Numbered from the stretch's first letter, positions 1 through 7,032 are shown. The stretch is 23,982 nucleotides of DNA from JBDTGE01 sp050742975 (GCA_050742975.1 JBOGDQ010000226.1:1-23982), one strand, 5' to 3'. The notes: generated by a model not told the origin, from the letters alone. Program-made: numbers and translations.

Positions 1-584
1 GGCGGGAGCGGGGCGACGGCGCGCAGCGCCCCCCGCCGCCGCCCGGACGGCGCCGCAGTCGGGCCCACCGGTCCGTCCGACACGGCAACCGCGCCGGCCA
101 GGTCCACCGGCTCGAAGCCGCTCGAGCTCAGCGCGCGCACCAGCATCCCGGAGCGCACCGCTTCGGCAGCGGCCTCGTCGACCACCGCCGCTTCGAGGGT
201 CGCAGCGACGCCGCGTGCGATCGTGTCCGCCAGCCGGCCGCCGGCGTCCTCGGCGATGCTCGCGGCGACACTCACCAGATCGCGGATCGCCAGGTGTCGC
301 TGCCGGGACAGCTGGCGAAGCTGCGCGCCGTCCATGGCCTGCTGGGCATCGCGCAGCGCCGCGCCGAGGTCGAGCAGGTCGTCGAGCCGGCCGGGCTGAC
401 GGGCCAGCGCGTTCACCAGCCACGCGCTGCTCGACGGCTTGGGCAGCCGCTTGATCGCCGCCGCGAGCTCCGCGTCACCCGCCTGGCTCGCCTCGGCCGT
501 CTCGTCCGTGCGGGCGCCGATGAACTGCGCAGGCGCCAGCGCATACAGGCGATCGGCTGCCGCGGCGAGCTCTCCAGCGCCCAT
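1..584 (-). CDS. Actinobacterial hypothetical protein, 3' part outside window
   Basis: The visible part is about 194 residues and reads off the left edge without a stop. It starts MGAGELAAAADRLYALAPAQ and continues with alanine- and leucine-rich helices, including a stretch IKRLPKPSSSAWLVNALAR near residues 45-63. I recognise this pattern (LYALxPAxFxxAR, then KxLxxPSxxAWxVNxLAR) from uncharacterised actinobacterial proteins, but I know no function for them. The tail before the edge is rich in Pro, Gly and Arg. The ATG at 584 is chosen because the family-like sequence begins directly after it. An in-frame GTG at 599 would add five residues, and neither has a clear ribosome binding site. It is transcribed away from the Ddn-like gene at 692, leaving a roughly 107-bp shared upstream region. 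Confidence 0.7.
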   Translation of the reverse strand, partial: MGAGELAAAADRLYALAPAQFIGARTDETAEASQAGDAELAAAIKRLPKPSSSAWLVNALARQPGRLDDLLDLGAALRDAQQAMDGAQLRQLSRQRHLAIRDLVSVAASIAEDAGGRLADTIARGVAATLEAAVVDEAAAEAVRSGMLVRALSSSGFEPVDLAGAVAVSDGPVGPTAAPSGRRRGALRAVAPLP

Positions 585-691
585 GAGGTCATCGTGCACC
601 AGGCGAGCCCGCTGTCCGCGCAGGGGCCCGGGATGACGGCGCGCCTCGGCGGGGTTGGATAGGGCGAACCCCCTTCGAGCAAGGAGAGCTG

Positions 692-1108
692 ATGCCGTTA
701 TTCGGTAAGGAACACGTCGAGCGCTACATCGCCACCGATGGCGCCGAGGGTTACGACTGGCGCAACGGCACGACCATCCTGCTGCTGACCACCAAGGGCC
801 GGAAGTCCGGTCGCGAGCACATCAGCCCCCTCATCTACCGCGACCACGGTGCCGCCTACCTGATCGTCGCGTCCAAGGGCGGTGCCGACGAACCGCCGTC
901 GTGGTACCTGAACCTGCAGGCCGACCCGGACGTCCAGGTGCAGATCAAGGGCGAGCGCTTCGCCGCGCGCGCACGCACGGCGACGGCGGACGAGAAGCCG
1001 CAGCTGTGGGACGCGAAGACGCAGGTGTGGCCGGACTACGACGGTTACCAGAAAAAGACGTCCCGCGAGATCCCGGTCGTCGTGCTGGAACGTTCACGGG
1101 GGGCGTAG
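692..1108 (+). CDS. Ddn-like F420(H2)-dependent oxidoreductase (nitroreductase/deazaflavin family)
   Basis: The 138-residue protein matches the small split-barrel family that includes mycobacterial Ddn, which uses deazaflavin F420H2 to reduce quinones, nitroimidazoles and other substrates. Visible family marks are the central TTKGRKSGREHISPLIY segment (about residues 33-49), the SKGGADEPPSWYLNLQADPDVQVQI segment (about 61-85), and the closing REIPVVVLER strand. The length fits the family, with no extra domains. An AAGGAG ribosome binding site at 681-686 fixes the ATG. The third codon is TTA, the only in-frame TTA I noticed in any supported gene here. The natural substrate cannot be read from the sequence. 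The DUF5302 gene follows 32 bp downstream on the same strand and may be cotranscribed. Confidence 0.9.
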   Translation: MPLFGKEHVERYIATDGAEGYDWRNGTTILLLTTKGRKSGREHISPLIYRDHGAAYLIVASKGGADEPPSWYLNLQADPDVQVQIKGERFAARARTATADEKPQLWDAKTQVWPDYDGYQKKTSREIPVVVLERSRGA

Positions 1109-1140
1109 CGGGCGGCCGACCGGCATGCGAGGCTGGGGGC

Positions 1141-1323
1141 ATGCCTGACAAGCCGTCCGAAGCCGGGAAGAGCGACGCGAAGGACAAGTTCCGCGAGGCC
1201 CTCGAACGCAAGCGCAGCCATCAGTCCGCGCGGGCGGCCGAAGTCCAGGGCGAATCGAAGATCCACGGCGAGCACGGCGCCGTCGGGGGCAAGCGGACCT
1301 TCCGCCGCAAGAGCGGCGGCTGA
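1141..1323 (+). CDS. DUF5302 family small protein
   Basis: This 60-residue, strongly charged, probably soluble protein starts MPDKPSEAGK and ends GGKRTFRRKSGG. The KFREALERK helix (about residues 16-24) and the C-terminal HGxxGGKRTFRRK motif match my memory of DUF5302, a family of small actinobacterial proteins of unknown role. There is no signal peptide or membrane segment. The ATG at 1141 is preceded by GGCTGGGGGC, a modest purine-rich ribosome binding site. It lies 32 bp after the Ddn-like gene and converges on the agmatine deiminase gene with only 2 bp between the stops. Confidence 0.8.
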   Translation: MPDKPSEAGKSDAKDKFREALERKRSHQSARAAEVQGESKIHGEHGAVGGKRTFRRKSGG

Positions 1324-1325
1324 GT

Positions 1326-2444
1326 TCAGCCCACCGCCGGCTGCTGCTGGGTGATGCAGTGGACGCCGCCGCCGTGGCCGAAGATGGTGCGCCCGTCCGC
1401 CGCCTCCACGGTGCGCCCGGGGTAGAGCCGGGCCAGCAGCTCGATCGCGCCGGCATCGTGCGGGTCGTCGAACGTGCCGACCACGACGACGCCGTTCCCG
1501 ACGTAGTGGTTGAGGTAGGAGTAGTCGACCGGTTCGCCGTCGACCTCCAGCACCGCCGGCGCGGGGATCTCGACCACCTGGAGCGTATGCCCGGACGCGT
1601 CCGTCGAGCGGCGCAGCAGGGCGATGATCTCGCGCGTCACCTCGAAGTCCGGATGCGCCGGGTCCAGCTGGCGGTGCGCCGCGACCACACCGGGGCGGAC
1701 GAACGCGGCGACGATGTCGATGTGTCCCCGCGTCCCGAACTCGTCGTAGTCGCGGGTCAGTCCGCGCGGCACCCAGATCGCGTGGGACGTGCCGAGCTGG
1801 GCGTGGATCTCGGCCTCGACCCCGGCCTGCGTCCAGCCCGGGTTGCGGCCGGGATCGAGCTGCACGGTCTCGGTGAGCAGCACGGTGCCCGCGCCGTCGA
1901 CGTGGATGCCGCCGCCCTCGTTCGTCAGCATCGAACTCCGGGCCGGCGCACCGGCCCGCTCGGCGACGAACCGGCCGAGCCCGGCGTCGCTTTCCCACCG
2001 TGCCCAGGCCTGGCCGCCCCAGCCGTTGAACACCCAGTCGACCGCGGTGAGCGAACCGTCCGCCTCGATCGTGAACGTCGGCCCGGCGTCGCGCATCCAG
2101 GCGTCGTCGAGGGCACGCTCGAGCACGGTGACGTCCGGACTCACCAGCGCAGCGGCGCTCGATGCGTCGCCGACGTCCGCGACCAGGGTCAGCGGTTCGT
2201 AGCGGGCGATCGTGCGTGCCACGTGCGCCCACGCGGCACGCGCCGCCTCGAGCGTCTCGGATCCCGCGGCGCCGAAGGTGTCGTTCGCGGGCGGGAAGGC
2301 CATCCAGGTCCGCTCGTGCGGCTCCCACTCTGCGGGCGTGCGACGGGACGTCGGTGCCGACATGCGACGGGACGAACTCTCCGGGACGCTGCGCTGGGTT
2401 TCCGGGACGCTGCGCTGGGTTTCGGGGATGCCGGGCTGGGTCAT
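1326..2444 (-). CDS. aguA: Agmatine deiminase (peptidyl-arginine deiminase / PAD_porph family)
   Basis: Members hydrolyse agmatine to N-carbamoylputrescine and ammonia in the cytoplasm. The 372-residue product carries PAEWEPHERTWMAFP (about 37-51), WMRDAGPTF with the active-site Asp (about 116-124), NEGGGIHVDGAGTVLLTE (about 175-192), GTRGHIDI with the catalytic His (about 237-244) and the C-terminal GGGVHCITQQQP with the nucleophile Cys363. The set looks complete and intact. The start is uncertain. ATG 2444 includes an N-terminal stretch of three 7-residue TQxxxPE repeats, encoded by 21-bp tandem repeats; ATG 2363 (MSAPTSRRTPAEW) would give a more usual N-terminus. Neither has a good ribosome binding site. 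The gene is divergent from an N-carbamoylputrescine amidase gene, the next enzyme of the pathway, which strengthens the call. Confidence 0.92.
   Translation of the reverse strand: MTQPGIPETQRSVPETQRSVPESSSRRMSAPTSRRTPAEWEPHERTWMAFPPANDTFGAAGSETLEAARAAWAHVARTIARYEPLTLVADVGDASSAAALVSPDVTVLERALDDAWMRDAGPTFTIEADGSLTAVDWVFNGWGGQAWARWESDAGLGRFVAERAGAPARSSMLTNEGGGIHVDGAGTVLLTETVQLDPGRNPGWTQAGVEAEIHAQLGTSHAIWVPRGLTRDYDEFGTRGHIDIVAAFVRPGVVAAHRQLDPAHPDFEVTREIIALLRRSTDASGHTLQVVEIPAPAVLEVDGEPVDYSYLNHYVGNGVVVVGTFDDPHDAGAIELLARLYPGRTVEAADGRTIFGHGGGVHCITQQQPAVG
2380..2442. repeat. 21-bp tandem repeat, two perfect copies plus one degenerate
   Basis: Positions 2380-2400 and 2401-2421 are identical 21-mers (core GGGACGCTGCGCTGGGTT). 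Positions 2422-2442 are a diverged third copy. If aguA starts at 2444 the array codes three TQxxxPE heptapeptides. If it starts at 2363 the array lies in the shared aguA/aguB upstream region, with a period equal to two DNA helical turns. Confidence 0.85.
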
Positions 2445-2493
2445 AGCGGCATCATTGCAGCCGGGCGTCCGGGCTCGTGAGAGCATCAGCGGC

Positions 2494-3417
2494 ATGCTGA
2501 CAATCACCAGCATCGGGGCCCCGATCTCGCCGGCGCGCACCTCCGATTCGGCGCGTGCGCCGTTCCGCGTCGGTGCCGTGCAGCACCGCTGGGACCCCGA
2601 TGCCACCGAGCACCTCGCCGGGCTTCGCGAGGGCGGGGTGGCCGCGGCCCGCGAGGGCGCTGAGCTGGTCTGCTTCCAGGAGCTGACCCTCTCGCGGTAC
2701 TTCGCCGACCAGCTACCGAGCTCGCCCCCCGCCGGGCTGGCCGAGAGCGTCGAGGACGGGCCGACCCGGCAGTTCGCGGCCTCGCTCGCGGCCGAACTGC
2801 AGATCCCGGTCCACGCGTCGCTGTACGAGCGGGCCGACGGCGACGACGGTCTCGGCTTCAACACCGCGATCGTCGTCGCACCGGACGGCTCGCTGCTCGC
2901 CCGCACCCGCAAGCTGCACATCCCGATCACGGCGGGCTACCACGAGGACAAGTACTTCCGGCCGGGCCCGGCGAGCACGGACAGCTACCCGGTGGTTGCG
3001 GTCGGCCAGGCGCAGTTCGGCTTCCCCACCTGCTGGGACCAGTGGTTCCCCGAGCTGGCGCGCGCGTACTCGCTGCGGGGCGCGGAGGTGCTGGTCTACC
3101 CGACCGCGATCGGCTCCGAACCCGACCACCCGGACTTCGACACCGAGCCCTTGTGGCACAAGGTGATCACCGCCAACGGCATCACCAACGGCACGTTCAT
3201 GGTCGCGGTGAACCGGATCGGGACCGAGGGCGGCCTGACCTTCTACGGCAGCTCGTTCATCTCGGACCCGTACGGGCGGGTGCTCGTACAGGCGCCGCGC
3301 GATCAGCCGGCCGTGCTCGTCGCCGACCTGGACCTGGCCCAGCGCGGCGACTGGCTCACCCTGTTCCCGTTCCTCACCACGCGGCGCCCGGACACCTACG
3401 ACGTGCTCACCGACTAG
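2494..3417 (+). CDS. aguB: N-carbamoylputrescine amidase (nitrilase/carbon-nitrogen hydrolase superfamily)
   Basis: The enzyme cleaves N-carbamoylputrescine to putrescine, CO2 and ammonia, completing agmatine use. The 307-residue product shows the nitrilase triad: Glu63 in CFQELTLSRYF, Lys140 in RTRKLHIP, and Cys180 in GFPTCWDQWFPELAR. The CWDQWFPE motif and the GYHEDKYFRPG segment are typical of AguB rather than of general amidases. The ATG at 2494 gives about 24 residues before the first core strand (FRVGAVQ), slightly longer than usual; no later start precedes that strand. The ribosome binding site is weak. Forty-nine base pairs separate this start from the outer aguA start on the other strand, so the two genes probably share a control region and answer to the same signal. 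Confidence 0.93.
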   Translation: MLTITSIGAPISPARTSDSARAPFRVGAVQHRWDPDATEHLAGLREGGVAAAREGAELVCFQELTLSRYFADQLPSSPPAGLAESVEDGPTRQFAASLAAELQIPVHASLYERADGDDGLGFNTAIVVAPDGSLLARTRKLHIPITAGYHEDKYFRPGPASTDSYPVVAVGQAQFGFPTCWDQWFPELARAYSLRGAEVLVYPTAIGSEPDHPDFDTEPLWHKVITANGITNGTFMVAVNRIGTEGGLTFYGSSFISDPYGRVLVQAPRDQPAVLVADLDLAQRGDWLTLFPFLTTRRPDTYDVLTD

Positions 3418-3499
3418 AACGCGGCGCCCTGGAAGGCGCGTCCTAGAACGTCTCGTCCCGAGAAACGCAGCACCACATGTTCCGTCGGCGTGTCGCCGG
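3418..3499. other. Convergent intergenic gap
   Basis: This is the gap between the stops of aguB (+) and the DinB gene (-). It holds only small hairpins (GCGCC/GGCGC near 3425-3440 and CGGCG/CGCCG at 3486-3498) and a CTAGAACG direct repeat at 3414-3421 and 3443-3450. There is no T-tract, so I do not call a terminator. Confidence 0.4.
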
Positions 3500-4090
3500 T
3501 CAGGTCTTGGCGGCCTGCCGCGCGGCCTGCTCGAGCTGCCCGCGGTACCGCTCCCACCACGCCTGATCGCCCGGCGCCATGTTGTCGCTGTCCGGCCGCA
3601 GCCCGACCGCTCCGTCGACCTGCTCGCGCACGATATCGGCGTGCCCGGCGTGCCGGTGGGTCTCGGCGATCATGTGCACGAGGATGCGGTGCAGGGTGAC
3701 CTCGCTGCGCTCGTCCGGCCACCACGGCACCCGGCCGACGGCCTCCAGCGGCAGCGCCGCGATCGTGGCGTCTGAGTGCGCCCACACGCGGTGGTACAGG
3801 TCGACGATGTCCGCCCGTGACTGGTCGGCCGTCGCCCACATGTCCTCGTTCGGTTCGGCGTCGTCGTCGAACCAGGGCAGCGGTTCGTCGGACGGCCGGC
3901 CGAATGTCTCGCCGAAATAGCCGAGCTCGACACTGGCCACGTGCTTGACCAGGCCGAGCAGGTTGGTGCCGGTGGGGGTCAGCGGCCGGCGGATGTCGTA
4001 CTCCGAGAGCCCGTCGAGCTTCCAGAGCAGCGCGTCGCGGCCGGTCTGCAGGTAGCGGTGCAGGTCCGCCTTCGGATCCGATTCAGTCAT
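3500..4090 (-). CDS. DinB / DUF664 family protein (putative metal- and mycothiol-type enzyme)
   Basis: The 196-residue product has the DinB four-helix pattern. It opens with MTESDPKADLHRYLQTGRDA and carries the first metal-ligand His in GLVKHVASVELGYFGE (about residues 46-61). The second His pair lies in LVHMIAETHRHAGHADIVREQ (about 137-157). In the wider family, three His residues hold a divalent metal, and in actinobacteria members can be mycothiol-dependent transferases or isomerases; the substrate is unknown here. The ATG at 4090 is preferred to the GTG at 4099 that would add MSG. A second member of the same family lies at 16541-17062 with the same GLV+H and LVHxIxExxRHxGHAD motifs but only moderate similarity elsewhere. 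Its upstream gap holds a repeat element and a tRNA gene. Confidence 0.88.
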   Translation of the reverse strand: MTESDPKADLHRYLQTGRDALLWKLDGLSEYDIRRPLTPTGTNLLGLVKHVASVELGYFGETFGRPSDEPLPWFDDDAEPNEDMWATADQSRADIVDLYHRVWAHSDATIAALPLEAVGRVPWWPDERSEVTLHRILVHMIAETHRHAGHADIVREQVDGAVGLRPDSDNMAPGDQAWWERYRGQLEQAARQAAKT

Positions 4091-4156
4091 ACCGGACACC
4101 CTGCCACCAGCTCCCGACGTCCTGCCATGCGATTACCGCCTCGCGTGACATGCTGC

Positions 4157-4217
4157 CCGGGCGCGTGATCTTCCCGCGCCCGGCGTCTCCTGACGCTGCA
4201 GGCGCAGGAAGATCCAC
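4157..4217. repeat. Intergenic palindromic element with GATCTTCC arms
   Basis: A 9-bp perfect hairpin (CCGGGCGCG at 4157-4165, CGCGCCCGG at 4175-4183) overlaps the left arm of a larger imperfect inverted repeat: GATCTTCCCGCGCC at 4168-4181 against GGCGCAGGAAGATC at 4201-4214. The right arm is nearly the same sequence as the arms of the element at 17100-17175. It lies downstream of the tRNA gene and may act as its terminator, but has no T-run. The rest of the 4091-4273 gap shows no gene that I can support. Confidence 0.7.
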
Positions 4218-4273
4218 ATCGACCTGAACCCGCCCACCCACGCACGCCGGAGCACGACGGTAGCCGGGATCGG

Positions 4274-4346
4274 TACCCCCGGTCGGACTCGAACCGACAC
4301 TGGGACCCTTTTAAGGGGTCTGCCTCTGCCATTGGGCTACGGGGGC
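4274..4346 (-). tRNA. Type I tRNA with anticodon UAA (would read UUA, Leu); identity uncertain
   Basis: Folding the minus strand gives a full cloverleaf of 73 nt. The acceptor is GCCCCCG/CGGGGGT (G1-U72 wobble, A73), the D-stem GCCC/AGGC has a 13-22 mismatch, and the D-loop contains G18G19. The anticodon stem GACCC/GGGTC carries the 7-nt loop CTTAAAA. The variable loop has 5 nt (CCAGT), and the T-stem GTCGG/CCGAC carries loop TTCGAGT. CC follows A73, but the 3' CCA is not fully encoded (ACCG). Anticodon positions 34-36 are UAA, followed by A37 and A38, the usual MiaA context. Normal bacterial tRNA-Leu is type II with a long variable arm, so this molecule does not look like a leucine tRNA. Its acceptor stem resembles that of actinobacterial tRNA-Glu. 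What amino acid it carries is unknown. Confidence 0.8.
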
Positions 4347-4348
4347 CC

Positions 4349-4403
4349 GCCCGATTGTGCAACTTCTGGCGTCCCTCAGCCGCCAAGGGTTGCACAATCG
4401 GGC
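4349..4403. repeat. 15-bp perfect inverted repeat between ndh and the tRNA
   Basis: Arms GCCCGATTGTGCAAC (4349-4363) and GTTGCACAATCGGGC (4389-4403) pair perfectly around a 25-nt loop. On the minus strand it begins 15 nt after the ndh stop and ends 2 nt before the tRNA 5' end. It could be a hairpin terminator of ndh without a T-tail, a processing signal, or an operator. Any tRNA promoter would have to overlap it unless the tRNA is cotranscribed with ndh. Confidence 0.85.
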
Positions 4404-4418
4404 CGGCACGGGCAGCCG

Positions 4419-5753
4419 TCAGGAGACCTCGGGTAAGCCGCGCTTGCCCGCCGCCTGCTCGAACTCCGTCCGGGGCTGCTGCAGTTGCCCGAGCGAGACG
4501 ACCTCGCGCCGGAAGAACAGCGCGCCGGTCCAGTCGGCGACGACGCGGACCTTGCGGTTGAAGGTGGGCATCCGCGAAACGTGGTACGTGCGGTGCATCC
4601 ACCACGCAGGAAAGCCGCGCAGCTTAATCCCGTAGATCTCCGCCACGCCCCGGTACAGGCCGAGCGAAGCGACCGAACCTGCGTACGCGTGCCGGTAGTC
4701 GTGCAGCGAGCCACCGCGCACGTAGGACGCGACGTTGGCGGCGAGCGTCTTGGACTGGCGCACCGCATGCTGGGCGCTCGGCCCGCACAGCGCGTTCGGG
4801 TCGTCCTTCGTCACGTCCGGAACGGCGGCGCAGTCCCCGGCGGCGAACACCCCGGTCACGCCCTTGACGGTGAGGTTCGCCGCGCACGGCAGCCGGCCGT
4901 GGTCGTCGAGCGGCAGGTCGGTGTCCTTGAGCATCGGGTTCGCCTTCACCCCGGCCGTCCAGACCAGGGTGTCGGCGTCGAAGTCCTCCCCCTCGGACAG
5001 CCTGATGTGCCCGCCCACCGCCGACTCGAGTCGGGTGTTCAACCGGACGTCGATGTCGCGCTCGGTCAGCCGGTCGACCGTGTAGGACGACAGCCGCACC
5101 GACACCTCGGGCATGATCCGGCTGGCCGCCTCGACGAGCACCCAGCGCATGTCCGACGCCTCGACATCCGGGATGTAACGCGTCGCGTACCGGGCCATAT
5201 CCTCGAGCTCGGCCATCGCCTCTACGCCCGCGTAGCCGCCGCCCACGAAGACGAACGTCAGGGCGCGCTTGCGCTCGACGGGATCGGTGGTGGACGCCGC
5301 GTAGTCCAGCCTCGACAGCACGTGGTTGCGCAGGAAGATCGCCTCACCGATGGTCTTGAAGCCGATCCCGCGCTCGGCCAGGCCGGGGATCGGCAGCAGC
5401 CGCGACACCGAGCCCGGGCAGACGACGAGCAGGTCGTACTCGCGCTGGTAGGGCTCACCGTCAGCCGCCTGGATCCTCACCTGCTTGCTCGCGTGCTCGA
5501 TTCTGGTGACGGCGCCGCTGATGATCGTGCATTTGCGCAGCACCTTGCGCAGCGGGACCACGACGTGCCGCGGTTCGACGCTGCCCGCGGCCGCCTCCGG
5601 CAGGAACGGCTGGTAGGTCATGTTCGACTGCGGCTCGACGACGGTGATCTCGGCCGCCCCGCGGGACAGCTTCTTCTGCAGGCCGAGCGCGGTGTACATG
5701 CCGACGTACCCGCCTCCGACGATCAGGATCCGTACCGGGCTACCTGTCACCAT
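4419..5753 (-). CDS. ndh: Type II (non-proton-pumping) NADH dehydrogenase
   Basis: NDH-2 is a peripheral membrane flavoprotein that passes electrons from NADH to menaquinone without pumping protons. The 444-residue product has an FAD-binding Rossmann motif GGGYVGMYTALGL (13-25), a second dinucleotide site GGGYAGVEAMAEL (171-183) for NADH, the second FAD contact AAGDCAAVPD (304-313), and the quinone-side segment CGPSAQHAVRQSKTLAAN (323-340). The C-terminal part (about 375-444) has the amphipathic, aromatic stretch FPAWWMHRTYHVSRMPTFNRK that fits membrane attachment. ATG at 5753 is taken because VRILIVGGG follows closely; a GTG one codon later is better spaced from GAAGG. Downstream on the same strand come a 15-bp inverted repeat and the tRNA. 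Confidence 0.93.
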   Translation of the reverse strand: MVTGSPVRILIVGGGYVGMYTALGLQKKLSRGAAEITVVEPQSNMTYQPFLPEAAAGSVEPRHVVVPLRKVLRKCTIISGAVTRIEHASKQVRIQAADGEPYQREYDLLVVCPGSVSRLLPIPGLAERGIGFKTIGEAIFLRNHVLSRLDYAASTTDPVERKRALTFVFVGGGYAGVEAMAELEDMARYATRYIPDVEASDMRWVLVEAASRIMPEVSVRLSSYTVDRLTERDIDVRLNTRLESAVGGHIRLSEGEDFDADTLVWTAGVKANPMLKDTDLPLDDHGRLPCAANLTVKGVTGVFAAGDCAAVPDVTKDDPNALCGPSAQHAVRQSKTLAANVASYVRGGSLHDYRHAYAGSVASLGLYRGVAEIYGIKLRGFPAWWMHRTYHVSRMPTFNRKVRVVADWTGALFFRREVVSLGQLQQPRTEFEQAAGKRGLPEVS

Positions 5754-5816
5754 GCCTTCGACGCTAGCGAACAAGCACCTGCCCGCGCACACCGGAATAC
5801 GGCCGGGCGAGCCCCG

Positions 5817-6611
5817 TCACCCGCTCGCGCTCAGTCCGGCGATCGACGCGGCGCGCGCGAGCACGGCGTCCAGCATCGGTTCGGTCAGCCGTCCGGTGAA
5901 CGTGTTCTGCTGGCTGACGTGATAGCAACCGATCGCGGTGCGGCCCTCGACCGCGGCCTCGACGCCGTGGGCGAACGCCGGCACCCGCGCCGGAACGACG
6001 ATGCCGACAGCGCGCAGCGTCGGCCACAGCGCCGTCCAGCCGAAGCCGCCGAGCACGACCACCGCGCGGACGGACGGCCAGAGCAGTTCGAGTTCGCGAT
6101 TGAGCCAGCCGCGGCAGGTATCCCGCTCGACGGTCGTCGGCTTGTTGGCCGGGGGCGCGCAGTGGACCGGTGCGGTGATCCGGACGCCGCGCAGCGACAG
6201 CCCGTCGCCTGCGGAGACGGACGTCGGCTGGTTCGCCAGACCGACGCGGTGCAGCGCGGCGTAGAGCCAGTCGCCGCTGCGGTCGCCGGTGAACATGCGC
6301 CCGGTGCGGTTCGCGCCGTGCGCGGCCGGCGCGAGACCGAGGATCAGGATGCGCGGTTCGGCGGCGCCGAAGCCGGCTACCGGACGGCCCCAGTACTGCT
6401 CGCCGGCGAACGCCGGCCGCTTCTCGTCGGCGACCTGCTCGCGCCACTGGACCAGGCGGGGGCAGGCCCGGCACACCGTCACCCGCGCGTCGAGTCGGGC
6501 CAGGCTGCGGGCCGACGTGGCGAGCCGGGCGACGTCGTCCGCCGTGTGCGCGACCGGTGTCCGCGCGGTGGCGGGATCACCGGGCCAGCCGGAGTCGGGC
6601 TGCACGATCAT
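5817..6611 (-). CDS. Family 5 (UdgB-type) uracil-DNA glycosylase, iron-sulfur
   Basis: The 264-residue product fits the type V uracil-DNA glycosylases, base-excision enzymes that remove uracil and some other deaminated bases. It has the active-site segment GLAPAAHGANRTGRMFTGD (about 92-110) and the C-terminal DNA-binding motif HVSQQNTFTGRL (231-242), equivalent to HPS-type motifs in other families. Four cysteines, Cys47 and Cys50 (VCRACPRL), Cys151 (VHCAPPANKP) and Cys166 (RDTCRGWL), are spaced as expected for a 4Fe-4S cluster. The length is normal. The ATG at 6611 gives a polar 40-residue lead before the first cysteines. It follows ndh upstream with a 63-bp gap that shows no obvious signal, and is divergent from the DUF4235 gene. 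Confidence 0.92.
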   Translation of the reverse strand: MIVQPDSGWPGDPATARTPVAHTADDVARLATSARSLARLDARVTVCRACPRLVQWREQVADEKRPAFAGEQYWGRPVAGFGAAEPRILILGLAPAAHGANRTGRMFTGDRSGDWLYAALHRVGLANQPTSVSAGDGLSLRGVRITAPVHCAPPANKPTTVERDTCRGWLNRELELLWPSVRAVVVLGGFGWTALWPTLRAVGIVVPARVPAFAHGVEAAVEGRTAIGCYHVSQQNTFTGRLTEPMLDAVLARAASIAGLSASG

Positions 6612-6676
6612 GGGGTCAGCTTGGCACGCGCGCGCCCTGGGTAGGCTTCACTCACGTCGAGGCGGATGGAGATGCG

Positions 6677-7024
6677 ATGGCGCACGTTGCCGGCAAGGTC
6701 GGCATGAAGGTCCTGACGATCGTGGTCGGGATCCCGGTCGGCATCCTCACCAAGAAGGCCGTGGCGCGCGCGTGGGTGGCCGCCCGCCCGCACGACCCGC
6801 CGCACTCGCCGAAGGAGCGCGATGCGCGCTGGGCCGACGCGATCGGCTATGCGGCCCTCGCGTCCGCCGGCGCCGTCGCGGCGAAGCTGGCCACGCGCAA
6901 GGGTGCCGAGACAACGTGGCGCAAGCTGACCGGTCTCGAACCTCCCCCGGCCCCGCCCACCAAGGCGCAGAAGAAGCTGGCCAAGGCCGAGAAGAAGCAG
7001 GCCGAGCAGGAACTCACGGTCTGA
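6677..7024 (+). CDS. DUF4235 membrane protein
   Basis: The 115-residue protein has two likely membrane segments, VGMKVLTIVVGIPVGILTKK (about 8-27) and AIGYAALASAGAVAAKLA (about 55-72), separated by a charged loop with DARWADAIGY. It ends in a Lys/Glu/Ala-rich cytoplasmic tail (KAQKKLAKAEKKQAEQEL). This matches DUF4235, small actinobacterial membrane proteins of unknown role. The ATG at 6677 is chosen over upstream starts because the GGATGGAG ribosome binding site lies directly before it. The gene faces the PadR gene, with only 8 bp between their stops. Confidence 0.85.
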   Translation: MAHVAGKVGMKVLTIVVGIPVGILTKKAVARAWVAARPHDPPHSPKERDARWADAIGYAALASAGAVAAKLATRKGAETTWRKLTGLEPPPAPPTKAQKKLAKAEKKQAEQELTV

Positions 7025-7032
7025 ACCGGTAG

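Noticed and set aside
294..662. Plus-strand open frame of 122 codons near the left edge
   Set aside because: The opposite strand carries a frame with recognisable family motifs (LYALAPAQ, RLPKPSSSAWLVNALAR); the plus frame has none.
2212..2493. N-terminal extension of the amidase gene to 2212
   Set aside because: The added part is antisense to aguA and lacks nitrilase features; the ATG at 2494 precedes the conserved core.
4274..4346. Calling the tRNA a lysine tRNA
   Set aside because: The anticodon loop is CTTAAAA, so positions 34-36 are UAA; a lysine tRNA would need CTTTTAA or CTCTTAA.
4157..4403. CRISPR array
   Set aside because: The repeats are inverted pairs of different sequences without regular spacers, and no cas genes are present.
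4485..6644. Long plus-strand open frame (about 719 codons) across ndh and the glycosylase gene
   Set aside because: It is antisense to two well-supported genes and shows no recognisable domain; Arg/Val/Asp-rich composition is that of a shadow frame.
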